A DNA stretch of 64,000 bases from Mercenaria mercenaria (taxonomy: Eukaryota; Mollusca; Bivalvia; Venerida; Veneridae). Positions 1 through 10,887 of this stretch are shown here, piece by piece; position 1 is the first letter of the stretch, and each line of letters begins with the position of its first letter. The DNA is taken from positions 64,187,501 through 64,251,500 of the forward strand of contig NC_069362.1 of the NCBI RefSeq assembly GCF_021730395.1. Direction: 5' to 3'. The translations under genes and the position numbers were made by a program. The notes beneath the pieces are model-generated. The model searched no databases. It was given only the letters and a program-made list of their open reading frames with translations, and was not told where the DNA came from.

Positions 1-401
1 ATTCAAAAGAAAAATTATGTTTAAACAATTTATTGTTACTGTGAAATCAGTTCATTTCGCAGGCACAAAAATTCAGTTTTGGGCAAAATATCTGTCTCAT
101 AGAGATACAAATTAATGGGACTAAATAAATTCACTGGGACTTATCAACAAAGAAATCCATGAAATTTAGTCCAAACAAATATTAATAATTTGGTAGTATC
201 TGGTGTCCTTGGTTACCGTTAAACAAAATGCTGTGTGAATGTGCAGAAATAATTTGCTTCAGTTACACTGATAAATAAGTGTTCAGTAAGTATTACTGTA
301 TGGCAAAGTAAGCAGTCACATGCCTTAACCAGCCTGACTGTGTCGCTCCCTAGGCTGGCAGTATAAACATGTACATGTGTATATGAAAACTTTTCACTTA
401 C
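1..401 (-). other. Intron of MTR kinase (partial)
   Basis: Sequence after the exon 5 donor. Neither strand shows a continuing kinase exon or a clear repeat. Confidence 0.6.
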
Positions 402-802
402 CAAACAGTTTACAGGCATCTACCATCTTGTGAGCAAACACTCTGTGACTGTCATTGTCCTCTTCTATACTCATATGTCTGTGATAATTGAAGATGAAAT
501 TTGCAACCACTACACCAAGATCAAACGCTGCCGGACCAACAGTGCAAAACTCTATATCAAACATGCGTGTGTCCGTCCCTTTCACCATCACTGACCCTGC
601 ATGTAGGTCACCATGAATTAGACATTCTCTCTTCTCTGTGAAGATCTGGCGCATTTCACTGGCTGTTGAAAGGACTTGTTCATCTCCATACACTAACTTT
701 AGTTGTTTTGAAACTTCGGGTGAACATTTGTTTGTTTCATCTGCTCTACTGAACGGTCTTGTAAAAACATATTCTGCAGTCAGATTTACCATTGCTGAAT
801 TG
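402..802 (-). CDS. mtnK: MTR kinase exon 5 (catalytic loop)
   Basis: Begins after acceptor TTTTAG (a split Asp codon gives DNSAMVNLTAEYVFTRPF) and carries HGDLHAGS and DIEF. It ends at GTAAGT (396-401), phase 1, so at least one further exon lies outside the window. Confidence 0.93.
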
Positions 803-3800
803 CTAAAATAAGGCAGACACTTCCTATTAAAAAAATGTATTGATCTACATATAAAGTTTTTCTTAAATATTCTTTAATACGTTAACATTAATGTGTCACA
901 TATAGATTTCATTGTTAATGAGAGAAACAAAGGGCAGGATAGGGTATGAGAGATACTTAGAATCCAGATATGCAAGTGTCAGAAATGTTAAAAAAATAAA
1001 TTTGGCTGGGGGTTGAGATGAGGGTTACTAAAACTACATAGAAACATTATACTAATTAGCATATGAAATGTAAGATATAATTGAGTGTAAGATTTTCTTT
1101 TCGTGGAGGGGTGGCTGGAGTGGGAAAATGGGGAGGAGGTGCAGGATATTGAAATGGGACACAGTGTTAGTAGACAGTGTAAGTGTGGTGTGGTGGTGGG
1201 AGGATAATAACATAACGTAGGATATAAGTTAGTGTGAGAGCTGTTTGAGATTTTTTTACAAGAGGTGGAGGTGGAGAGTAGGGAAGTAGGGATAGGGGTT
1301 ACAAGTGAGGATATGAGGTACTAGGAAACATACTGAGTTACAAGTCAAATTGAAAAATATGCCATGAAACTTTAACCAACATGATTACAAACTCTGACCT
1401 CAGTGACCTTGACCTCTGAGGTACCTTAACCTTATCCTTATTAAAGTGAGGTTTGAAGACTGTAGTGGTAGTAGTTGAGAAGATATAGTGAAAATGAGAA
1501 ACTTGCCATAACACTTTAACCAGCCTATAAAAATATTTCTCCCCAGTGACCATGACCTTTAGAATACCAGACCCCTAAACTACAAGATGTCTGCCCCTTA
1601 CCAAGAACAATCTCACTGTGAAGTTTGATGATAATAGCGGTAGTAGTTAAGAAGTTAATGAGCTTTCCCTAAAACTCTAACATGAATTCAACAGCTGCTG
1701 CAATGCCAAGACGAGTGTGTGTATATATATTATGTTAGACTTTTAAGTTATATATATATATACCAGATTTATATAGCGCCCTTTTCATGATAAACACGTT
1801 GAAAGGCACTTTACACAGCACAAAGGCACCCACTCAGGGTGCCAAATTCATCCTCTACTAGTTCAGACAAGGAGCGATCTGATCAGTGGGACAGAGTAAG
1901 ACAAGCCCCTAGAACAGAAAGAGAGAAATCCTTTTAGATACATGCCTGTCTGGCTGACTTAGCCTTGCTCTTTGTGAACAGACAGTCTAGTTCTTTTAAG
2001 TGCCGAGTGAATAGCACTGATACACAAGAAGCCGTCTTTCCTGGGAAGAACCAGTACTGACATCTTAGACGGGAGACACCGGCCCTCAGAAATTTCCAGT
2101 GCCTGGACTGGGAGTACAACAGCCCTCCTTATTCTTCAAATAGTTGAGCTTAAAAGGAAAAAATAAGATACTGTGAAATAACTAATTTTTGTGTGGGACT
2201 AATTTTTGTGGATAACGCCCGAAATTAAATCTCAACGAACAATTAAAACTTCCAATAATTTTATACTTGAAATTTCATATCCATGAATTCATTTACCCTT
2301 GAAATAGTCATTTTGCCCCAAACCACGAAATTTCGTGCACACGAAATTAAATGATTTCACAGTATTGAATTAATGTTTCCAATTTTTAGAGGTTCTGGCT
2401 TCATGGGGTTTCATTATACTACTGGTATCTATGGCCCCGACCTTACACAGGAGTCTGCTATAGTCCTTTATATTTACGAACAAAGCAAAATTGATGCAAA
2501 AAAGTCTTACTCTAAATGCTGATATAGCTTTTCTATTGCCTCCTCCCCGATCTTGCCTATGTGGGTTTCTCTGTGAACAATGGCAAGGGAATGTCCCAAG
2601 TTCTCAGCAACCTTCATGTCAAATTGTCCATTCATAAGTGACTCCCTTAGAATCTGATAACCTTCTAGATCTTCCATGAACACTTGAATTACACAATTTG
2701 AAAATAAACTTTAAACAATTTTAAGACATGATTACATAAAAAAACATTAAATAAAAACATTGCACACTTTTTGCATATTTTTTTCACAGTTAAAAAGCAT
2801 GTACCAGTACCTGTTATTCAGTAAAGAGTAGACAGTTTCACAGCTCCAATTTAAGTACATTTTTGCACCAACAGAAACAAGGCTACAATTGGGAACAGAT
2901 GCATGTTTTAGGACAGCTAGGCATATGCCTTGTGTGACATAGCTTCTTTTTGAAATGTACCAAATAGGAATTACTTTTGATAGAACTTGTGACAGAGATA
3001 CCCATAGTTCTTCATTGCACTTCCTTTAATTATTGTTTATGTTGACAGCAAGTTTCAATAAAATACCTTCAGTACTACTGAATATTTACACTAGACATTA
3101 ATTATGTTTAGTAACCTTTACCCTGCTAAATTTCTGAAATGGACTGTTCCATCATTCAATTTGGGCAGAACCACCTATTATTCAAAGGGGTGTTTACTGA
3201 AAATTTACTGACTGAATAGCGCATAGTGCAGACAAAGATCAGCCTGCACAGATGTGCAGGTTGATCTTGGTCTGCACTGGTTGCAAAGGTATAATCACTT
3301 GCTGCCAGTATGCTAAAGAAGTATTATCTGTCTTCTCAATGTCATCTATTTTTAACTCTTACCCTGCTAAATTTCTATAATAAACTTGTCCATCCTTCAA
3401 TTGGACAGTACCATTAACTGTTAAAAGGGGTAAATACCAAAAAGTTACTGACTTAATGGCGAACAGTGCAGATCATGATCAGCCTGCACATGCACTGGTC
3501 GCAAAGGCAGAATAAATCGTGTCCTGCATGATAAGGGTTAAATGTTCCCTTCAATAGCTGCAGAATGATTTTCAAAAACTTAAGTTAAGTACAAAAAGGG
3601 AACATTAAAACATAATGCAGGACAGATACATAGTTATTGTGCTCTGAACTTCGTTTCATTGATGTCTATCTAATAGTATATTCCAAGTTTCTCTGAAATT
3701 TCTCCAGAATGTTAAGCTAGACTATATAACATTTTTCGAACAGTAGTGCTCTGCATGTAATTTGTATTTAAACATGTTTGTCAGAACCATCTAGACCAAA

Positions 3801-6800
3801 TGTTTTCAAACTCTACACACACCTTTGGCATCATGAGATTAACTTACACAACAGGTTTCATAACTCTGGCTGACATTATGGCAAAATCATGCTGTCACTT
3901 AAGTGGTGACATTATTACATATATAAGCATGCAGGTTTGTCATGAACTATTGTACCAAATGTTTCAAACTCATCATGAAAATTACCATTCCATTATGAGC
4001 CAGGTTCCATATCTATGACTTAAGGTTACAAAATTATGCCCCTTTTCAACATAGAAAATTTTGGTAAGGTATTTGCATGTAAGCTTGTATTGTGTAGAAG
4101 TGTTTGAAGTAGTTGAGTGTGCTTTAATGTAGTTATGATCCAAACAAAAATGTGACAGACCTGAACAGAAGGAATGATGGGCAGATGCTCAACACAACAA
4201 CTCTTCCTTTCCACAGCAAACTAGAGCTATCACGGAAGGTGATGAATGTACCCCCTGTTCGGGAGGTTAGGCGCGCACAAGATTGCATATGCAGACTGTA
4301 TGTATGTAGTATATTAACAAAAAACAAAGTCCCATAACTGTGCAGAATTTTTTTCTGAAAGAACCTAACATGCACCATACACAACTAGGGTTACTACTGA
4401 TCACTTGTGTTAAGTTTCATTAAATTGTGTGCATGGGTTCAGAAGATTATGCGTGCACAAGATTGTATATGCAGACTGTATGTATATAGTATAGTAACAA
4501 AAATCAAAGTCCTGTAACTCTGCAATTTCTTTTTCTGAAAGAATCTAATGTACACCATGCACAACTACTGTTGTTACTGATCTCATGTGTGAAGTTTCAT
4601 TAAATTGTGTCAAGGGGATGAGGAGAGTTGGTGCGCACAAGATTGCATATGCAGACTGTATGTATATAGTATAGTAACAAAAATCAAAGTCTCGTAACTC
4701 TGCAATTTGTTTTTCTGAATGAACCTAACGTGCACCATGCACAACTACTGTTGTTACTGATCACTTGTGTGAAGTTTCATAAAATTGTGTCAAGGGACTG
4801 AGGAGAGTTGGTGCGCACAAGACTGTGTCTATGTATATAGTATAGTAACAATAAACAAAGTCCCATAACTCTGCCAAAAAAATCTCTGGAAGAACCTAAC
4901 ATGCATCATGCACAACTACTGTTGTTACTGATCACTTTTGTGAAGTGTCATTAAATTGTGTCAAGGGGATGACGAGAGTTGGTGCGCACAAGTTTGTGTC
5001 TACGGACAGACAGACTGACGGACGGACGGACGGACTGACTGACAGACAGACAGACAGACAGACAACCTGAAACCAGTATACTCCCCCTTACAACTTTGTT
5101 GTCGGGGGGTACAACAATGTCTTCCTTTAAGTTAAGATTACCATTTAATGTGTGCCAATATGAGCGTATCTTACCAGCATTATGCTGCTTGTTAAAGGCG
5201 TATGGTTGTGGGACACAGCCAGGAGACAGCTGATGAAATTTCACAAGAGCCTTGTACTCAGCATCTATCCTCTCCACTCCAAGAGGGTAACCTTCACCTA
5301 AACACTGCATTAAAAGCAAATACATATAAAATTCTCTACCTGTCCAAACTTTATATTGTTAAGCATTCATATGAAGAATCTTGGTAGATGATAAGATAAG
5401 ATAAGATAAGATAAGTTTTATTTTAGTCAGCAAGACATATAACAATACAACATAACCTCTGACTGAGCTTTTTAACCGACTATTGAAAAACAAGTGCAAA
5501 CAACTAGCAACAAATATATAAGAGCTGTAAATAAAATCATTTCATTAGTACATGGTTTAAAACAAATTACAACATAATAATCTGCATCAGTTCATAAAAT
5601 CTAAGGTTTTTATGTTGTTGTTTTTATAGGGGTGGGGGTGGGGGCAGTTTGACCCAAGGATCATTTTTGAGAAATTATTTCAAAATCAGGCCAACAACTT
5701 CTGACAAGACTTTTATAGTTTCCACTAAATAAATGTATAAACAGTAACCACACCCTCTGGCAGCCATATTTTAAGCACAAAGTGCTCAAGGTGAGCTGTT
5801 GTGACCGGTCATTGTCCGGCGTCCGTCAACATTTTCCTTGTGAACACTCTAGAGGCCACATTTGTGACCCAATCTTTATGTAACTTGGTCAGAATGCTTG
5901 TCTTGATGATCTCTAGGTCAAGTTTGAAACTGGGTCATGTGGAGTCAAAAACTAGGTCAGTAGGCCAGATCAAAGGAAAAGCTTGTGAACACTCTAGAGG
6001 CCACATTTGTGACCCAATCTTTATGAAACTTGGTCACAATGTTTGTCTTGATGATCTCTAGGTCAGGTTCGAAACTGGGTCATGTGGGTTCAAAAACTAG
6101 GTCAGTAGTCCAGATCAAAGGAAAAGCTTGTGAACACTCTAGAGACCACATTTGTGACCCAATCTTTATGAAACTTGGTCAAAATGTTTGTCTTGAAGAT
6201 TTCTAGGTCAAGTTTGAATCTGGGTCATGTGGGGTCAAAAACAAGGTCACTCGGTCAAATCAAAGGAAAAGCTTGTGAATACTTTTGAGGCCACAGTTGT
6301 GACTCAATCTTTCTGAAACTGGGTCAGAATGTATGTCTTAAAGGTGGATAATCAGATTTTGGCCATGTAACGGATTTGTTCGAAACTTTAGCATCTGATC
6401 ATTTACACTCATTTATGTTCACTTAACACTTAATACAAATTAGATTTTCAATGGAGGTATTTTTAAAATTTCATTTTCCTATCCTGGTTGCCCAACCAAG
6501 ATAGAGTTATTTTATCATAAGTATAAATTTGATAAACATACTTTGCCTAAGGAAAAGTATAAATATTAGACATATTGTAATATATTTGTAAAATATTTGC
6601 ATTAAAAATTATGTATTTAGATGGAATTCATTAGAAACGTAAGTTTGAAAAATTATTATTACCTCCCTTTGCCTATCTTGGTTGCGCAACCAAGATAGAT
6701 TGGAAATAAATGAATTCAGAAGCTACACACAGCTTTAAAACTTGCATTTTGGTTCAGATTGTTCAATAGTTGATATGTCTATCAAATGCAAATGTAAAAC

Positions 6801-9800
6801 TAGACATTGTATCGAAATAAAAAGAAATACCCAGCTTTTTATATACTTTCATATTAAACGGGAGTAATTACAAAATTTTATAAAAAATAATAAAATATAC
6901 ATTTCAAATAGGAATCTAACTCTATGTAATCGGTCTTTTTGTTCCTTAAATAATCACTACCAGAATATACAAAAAGTAAAATATGTCATTAAATGTTGTT
7001 TAAATGTGATTGACCACCTTTAATGATTTCTAGGAAAAATTTAAAACTGGGTCATGTGGGGTAAAAAACTAGGTCACTAGGCCAGATAAAAGGAAAATCT
7101 TGTCAACACTCTAGAGACCACAGTTCAAGTTTGAAACTCAATTGAATTAGTCAGAATGTTTGTCTTGATTATCTATAGATCAAGTTCGAATCTGTGTCAA
7201 GTGGGGTCAAAAACTAGGTCACCTGGGCAAATTAAAGGAAAAGCATGTGAACACTCTAGAGGCCACATTTGTGACCCAATCTTTATGAAACTAGGTCAGA
7301 ATGTTTGTCTTGATGATCTCTATGTCAGGTTCGAAACTGGGTCATGTGGGGTCAAAAACTAGGTCAGTAGGCAAGATCAAAGGAAAAGCTTGTGAACAAT
7401 CTAGATGCCAAATTTGTGACCCAATCTTTATGAAACTTGGTCAGAATGTTTGTCTTGACGATTTCTAGGTCAAGTTCGAATCTTGGTCATGTGGGGTCAA
7501 AAACTAGGTCACCCGGTCAAATCAAAGGAAAAGCTTGTGAATACTTTAGAGGACAATGTTTTGACTCAATCTTTATGGAATTTGGTCAGAAAGTTTGTCT
7601 TCATGATCTCTAGGTCAAGTTTGAATATTGGTCATGTGAGGTCAAACACTAGGTCAGTAGGCCAGATCAAAGGAAAAGCTTGTGAATACTCTTGAGGTCA
7701 CAGTTGTGACCCAATATTTATGACACTTTGTAAGAATGTTTGGCTTGATAATCCCTAGGTCAGTTTTGAAACTGGGTCATGCGGGGTCAAAAAGTAGTTC
7801 AGTAGGCCAGAAAAGCTTGTGAACACTCTATAGGCCACAGTTGTGACTCCATCTTTATGAAACTTGGTCAGAATGTTTGTCTTGATGATCTTTAGGTCAA
7901 GTTTTAATCTGGGTCATTTAGGGTCAAAAACTAGGTCACATGGTCAAATCAAAGGCAAAGTTTGTGAACATTCTAAAGGCTACAGTTGTGACTCAATCTT
8001 TATGAAACTTGGTCAGAATGTTTGTCTTGATGATCTCTATGTTAAATTCGAAACTGGCTCATGTGGGGTAAAAAACAAGGTCAGTAGGCCAGATCAACTC
8101 TGGTGAGCGATATATAGGGAATACATATCAGAATAGTTTTAACAGTCTTGATCAACCAAGGATCATTTGTGTGAATCTATTTTAAGATCAGGCCAACAGT
8201 CTCTGACAAGAAGATATTAAATGTTTCCGCTATGTACATACAGGGAAAAGTGACCACGCCTCCCTGGTGGCCATGTTTTTTCCACAATTCAAAATAATTT
8301 GAATAATCCTGGTAGACAGCCTTTTAAGGTACATTTCTATGAAATTATTTCAAAATTGGACCAGGCCTTTGGCAGAAGATGTCATTTCTTTTAAGTAGTA
8401 CTGTATTGGTAGCCCCTATGTTCAATCAAGCAGATCTATATGAATGATGTCCAGACCTTTCCAAGTAACGTTTTCAGAGGAGATGTTGTTTGAAGAAAAT
8501 GTTGACATGCAACAGACAATGAGTGATCACAACAGATCACCTTGAGCAGGTGAGCTAAAAACTGGAAAATAAACAAAACGAAGTCATCTGTTAAATATAT
8601 AATCTTTTTTTTTTTTAATTTGCTAGTGCCTACATTGGGACATTAAGTCAAAAAGTAGGTAAAAAAAAAATTTTACAATTTGGAATAATGACCCAATATC
8701 TGCTATACATTAAGCAAAAAAAACAACTCTGACTGTACCTTGATGTAAGGCACTGAGTGTTTGACAATAATACTGTGTCCATCATGTGTGTAAACACGCA
8801 ATACCACATTAAGGTTCCCATCTCCTATCTCCTCAACATAGGTTTCCTCTGAATCATTAAACTTCTGAAAATAAAATAGAATTTCTTTCTGATTACTTTT
8901 GAACCACTGAACTTTTGAAAACAAATAGAATATCTTTCTGATTACTTCTGTACCACTGAACTTCTGAAAATAAATAGAATTTCTTTCTGACTACTTCTGA
9001 AACACTGAACTTCTGAAAACAAATAGAATTTCTTTCTGATTACTTCTGAAAACAAATAGAATTTTTTTCTGATTATTTCTGAACCACTGAACTTCTGAAA
9101 ATAAATAGAATTTCTTTCTGACTACTTCTGAATCACTGAACTTCTGAAAACAAATAGAATTTCTTTCTGATTACTTCTGAATCTTCTGAAAACAAATAGA
9201 ATTTCTTTCTGATTACTTCTGGACCACTGAGCTTCTGAAAATAAATAGAATTTCTTTCTGATTACTTTGAACCACTGAACTTCTGAAAACAAATAGAACT
9301 GAACACTTGAGACATTCATTGGTTCTGAAAGAAACCATGTCAAGTATAGTTTAATTTGACTTAACTTCTGCCGCAGTACTTAGTTTAATGCAGAAATATT
9401 TTAAACTCTTCAATGAAATAATAAGCAGAGACTAGTAAATCTTATTTTCACAAGTGTGATACAAAAATATCATAACAACAATGGGGCACAATCAATAAGG
9501 TGACAGCTACTCAGTGTGAATGCAATCCTGAGCATGCAATCAGCAAAATAAAAATCTCATGGTGATCTAGATATTTTTCTTACTTTACTAAATATATAAA
9601 TTAAGTTTGCATATAGAACTAACTAGTGTCATTTATATTTAAATGACTTGCAGTAACAGCTGACAAATAAGTTTTTTTAGCAGTCAAACTAAATAAGTAC
9701 ACATTTATGCTGTGTTTATATATACATGTATATATACAGTGTGTGCTATTTTAAACCCAATTCATAGTACTGTTAATACACATTTATAAAGTTTTTAATT

Positions 9801-10353
9801 TTATGTTTACACAAACTATATGAAGTACTTTTTCATGTTTTTTAAATATGAAAATTCGATTTAATATACCTTTAGTATTATAATATTAATTTACTGCTTT
9901 CTTTTCATATTTTTTCTTTTCCAAACATAAAATTTCATAAGTCCTTATATAATGTGTCTTTTGCTTGAAAAATCCGGAACGTGGCTGCTTATTCTCACAA
10001 ATAGTAATTAAAGGGAAAAAAAAGGAACAGCAAAAAACAGAACAGTTATTTTAAACTCAAGTAGCCTAAATTATATTAAAAAGCTATGAAGAGAAAGTAA
10101 GATAAATTTATAATCAATTCATTTTTAAATGAACAGTAGATTCCATTTTGGCGAATGTTTTTATGGGTTTGTTTTTATACAATTTTGACAAGGGGAGGTG
10201 ATACTGGATTCTATTGTGGTACTTGAATGGCTCTAATAAAGAATGTCGTCTATTAACAATATTACCATTCAGTAATAAGTCCTCAATACGTACCAAATTT
10301 TCCGGAATACCAACGCACTCTTGTGCAAGTCGGCCCCATCTTTTAGAATCCAT
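402..10353 (-). CDS. mtnK: Methylthioribose kinase (MTR kinase), 3' end beyond window
   Basis: Phosphorylates 5-methylthioribose to its 1-phosphate in the methionine salvage pathway; a cytosolic enzyme of the choline/aminoglycoside kinase-like fold. Five exons (10294-10353, 8739-8864, 5175-5304, 2511-2682, 402-802) join with matching phases to give 296 residues. Visible motifs are GDGNLN (residues 34-39, nucleotide loop), a lysine in SIIVK (K55), the hinge VFMEDL (106-111), the catalytic loop HGDLHAGS (226-233, D228) and the metal-binding DIE (D245, E247). Family members are about 400 residues, so roughly 100 C-terminal residues should lie left of position 1. The start is the ATG before KRWGRLAQ; translation past the exon 1 donor is intron read-through. 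The gene is divergent from ATF4. The kinase is best known from bacteria and plants, and vertebrates use MTA phosphorylase instead. Identification is from remembered family motifs and is strong; expression is not shown. Confidence 0.93.
803..2510. other. MTR kinase intron 4 with dispersed-repeat remnant
   Basis: 803-1330 is AT-rich, with a G/purine-rich stretch at about 1085-1300. About 1725-2130 looks like a dispersed repeat: an (AT)n tract, then 'tatatagcgccc', a run seen in other mollusc repeats. No coding signal. Confidence 0.4.
2511..2682 (-). CDS. mtnK: MTR kinase exon 4
   Basis: The split valine codon is followed by FMEDLEGYQILRESL, the hinge and start of the C-lobe. Acceptor AATTCAAG, donor GTAAGA, phase 2 out. 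Too short to stand out as an open frame; found by following splice phases. Confidence 0.9.
3110..3325. mobile_element. TTAA-type MITE copy A (degraded)
   Basis: Related over its length to the better copy at 23283-23495: left end 'acctttaccctgctaaatttct', cut here to 'acctttaccctgct', central 'gaatagcg...gtgcag', and a short internal palindrome around 'gcctgcac.gatgtgcagg'. The ends have drifted. Non-coding; mobilisation in trans is inferred from the family structure. Confidence 0.7.
3352..3541. mobile_element. TTAA-type MITE copy B
   Basis: Begins TTAACTCTTACCCTGC and ends GCATGATAAGGGTTAA, so the two TTAA ends and inverted termini are readable. It is the same family as 3110-3325 and 23283-23495, placed only 26 bp from copy A. 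TTAA duplication fits piggyBac- or Kolobok-like transposases. Confidence 0.8.
4240..5115. repeat. Tandem ~180 bp core repeat with GACR microsatellite and terminal hairpin
   Basis: Five repeats of about 180 bp begin near 4270, 4450, 4630, 4810 and 4980, each marked by 'gcgcacaag' and followed by 'gtaactctgc' and 'gatcacttgtg'. The last runs into a (GACA/GACG)n tract (about 5005-5062), then a hairpin (CCCCCTTACAAC / GTTGTCGGGGGG, 5085-5111). Core repeats, tetranucleotide tract and hairpin are the layout of pearl/Helentron-like elements in bivalves. It lies in MTR kinase intron 3. Confidence 0.7.
5175..5304 (-). CDS. mtnK: MTR kinase exon 3
   Basis: 43 codons plus one base (CLGEGYPLGVERIDAEY...). 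It matches the family stretch after PYxK (GE.WPL...R...E). Acceptor AATGCAG, donor GTAAGA, phase 1 out. Confidence 0.92.
5394..5600 (-). repeat. (GATAA)n tract plus LINE-tail-like sequence
   Basis: Five or so 'gataa' units (5395-5416) lead into sequence resembling 59997-60130 ('gtataacaatacaacac...gctatttgcc' type). A simple repeat beside a conserved non-coding stretch suggests two 3' ends of the same LINE family on the minus strand; no coding part is present. Confidence 0.45.
5770..8125 (+). mobile_element. Pearl/Helentron-like element with tandem ~150 bp core
   Basis: Starts with hairpin-like 'gcacaaagtgctcaaggtgagc' (5773-5794, cut: GCACAAAGTGC) and 'ggcgtccgtc', then many copies of a core marked by 'cttggtcagaatgtttgtc', 'ctaggtcaagtt', 'tgggtcatgtgg' and 'caaaaactaggtca'. 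The same core plan recurs at 13382, 30261, 51633, 54075 and 62507. Open frames here ([15 protein letters not shown] and similar) are repeat translations. It is interrupted by the MITE at 6342-7019 and lies in MTR kinase intron 2. Confidence 0.75.
6342..7019. mobile_element. TTAA MITE (678 bp) inside the core repeat
   Basis: Termini AGGTGG...CCACCT are flanked on both sides by TTAA (6338-6341 and 7020-7023). Removing it leaves 'gtcttaatgatttctagg', which matches the neighbouring core copies, so the insertion boundaries are firm. Inside are two near-palindromic 'ttggttgc.caaccaaga' motifs (about 6483 and 6678). No coding capacity. Confidence 0.88.
8126..8565. repeat. Flank of dispersed mollusc repeat
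   Basis: Contains 'ggccatgttttttccac...aaaataatttgaa' and ends 'cagacaatgagtgatcac...gagcaggtgagctaaa'. A related segment sits at 22100-22510. It looks like the end part of an element with a 'gtgagctaaa' terminus. Confidence 0.5.
8739..8864 (-). CDS. mtnK: MTR kinase exon 2
   Basis: 42 codons with the GDGNLN loop and the ATP-site lysine; acceptor TTTTCAG at its upstream edge, donor GTACAG at 8733-8738, phase 0 at both ends. The first ~22 nt of this exon, together with the acceptor, are the template of the 49 bp tandem array next door. Confidence 0.93.
8865..9297 (-). repeat. 49 bp minisatellite copied from the MTR kinase intron1/exon2 junction
   Basis: About nine copies, some shortened, of a unit that on the minus strand reads CTATTTATTTTCAG then AAGTTCAGTGGTTCAGAAG. 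The authentic junction reads ATTTTCAG then AAGTTTAATGATTCAGAGG. Each full unit therefore holds a pyrimidine tract, an AG acceptor and about 22 nt of degraded exon. It lies immediately 5' (in transcript sense) of the real acceptor. The 49 bp unit is not a multiple of three, so use of one extra acceptor would shift the frame. Confidence 0.9.
9298..10293. other. Remainder of MTR kinase intron 1
   Basis: AT-rich sequence with TATATA runs near 9720; no coding or repeat structure seen. Confidence 0.6.
10294..10353 (-). CDS. mtnK: MTR kinase exon 1
   Basis: Encodes 20 residues from the initiator Met (MDSKRW...PENL) and ends at a strong GTACGT donor (10288-10293), phase 0. The open frame continues for 59 codons past the donor but has no kinase similarity. 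Confidence 0.85.
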
Positions 10354-10813
10354 GCCAGGGGTTAGAATCTAGGACACTCGTGATAAATTTAGGAGTTTCC
10401 GTGATTTCTTTATTTAGAAACATTCGTCAGGGGTGTGTCAGTATAAACCAATGAGTATTGGATATACGTAAACGTCCTTTGGCAACCGGCCAAGTATTTC
10501 TGATGCAATTTTTCTAACCGAATGACATATTTTGCTCTTCCGCGTCCGATATAGTGTTCCCTAACATTATAATATAATGCGTGAAAACAAACTATATTTT
10601 TTGTATTAGATTTTTTATATCATAACTGTTAGTTTAGAAGTAAATTTTAGTATCTATATTTGTTTGTAAAAGCATCGTGCATGGAAAACATATCAAATTC
10701 ATGCGTAGAAAATCGAACTACTTTCGGCAGAAAAGGTAGGGAATAATCCTAATGCGCCAAAACATGATAACAAGGTGACGAACACGGAACAACGAAACAA
10801 CGCAACCGCAATA
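10354..10813. promoter_or_regulatory. Divergent promoter region, MTR kinase / ATF4
   Basis: About 460 bp separate the MTR kinase ATG from ATF4 uORF1. Transcription start sites are not visible; the leader of ATF4 probably begins in the right half. Upstream ATGs at 10681 and 10752 open short frames that would be extra uORFs only if the mRNA starts before them. A C/EBP-ATF element lies at 10501-10509. GC content is higher than in the neighbouring introns. Confidence 0.65.
10501..10509. promoter_or_regulatory. C/EBP-ATF response element (TGATGCAAT)
   Basis: Exact match to the amino-acid response element TGATGCAAT known from CHOP-type promoters and bound by ATF4-C/EBP heterodimers. It sits 148 bp from the MTR kinase start and about 305 bp before uORF1. 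Function is inferred; a nine-base motif can occur by chance. Confidence 0.5.
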
Positions 10814-10825
10814 ATGGAAGAGTGA
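10814..10825 (+). promoter_or_regulatory. ATF4: ATF4 uORF1 (3 codons)
   Basis: ATG GAA GAG TGA with A at -3 and G at +4. Mammalian ATF4 also has a 3-residue uORF1, which promotes re-initiation downstream. The stop lies 62 nt before the uORF2 ATG in the same exon. Confidence 0.75.
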
Positions 10826-10887
10826 TCCGGCACAACAAGCCCGTGCAAAAGCATTGCTTTGCACCAAGAACAATTTACATTATCAAC

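Noticed and set aside
5801-8106. Frames with [15 protein letters not shown]-type translations
   Set aside because: Periodic translations of pearl-like core repeats; the same applies at 30819-31040, 62735-62920 and 53038-53301.
10114-10353. 79-codon frame as a separate small gene
   Set aside because: Only its first 20 codons precede a strong GTACGT donor and join in phase to MTR kinase exon 2; the rest is intron.
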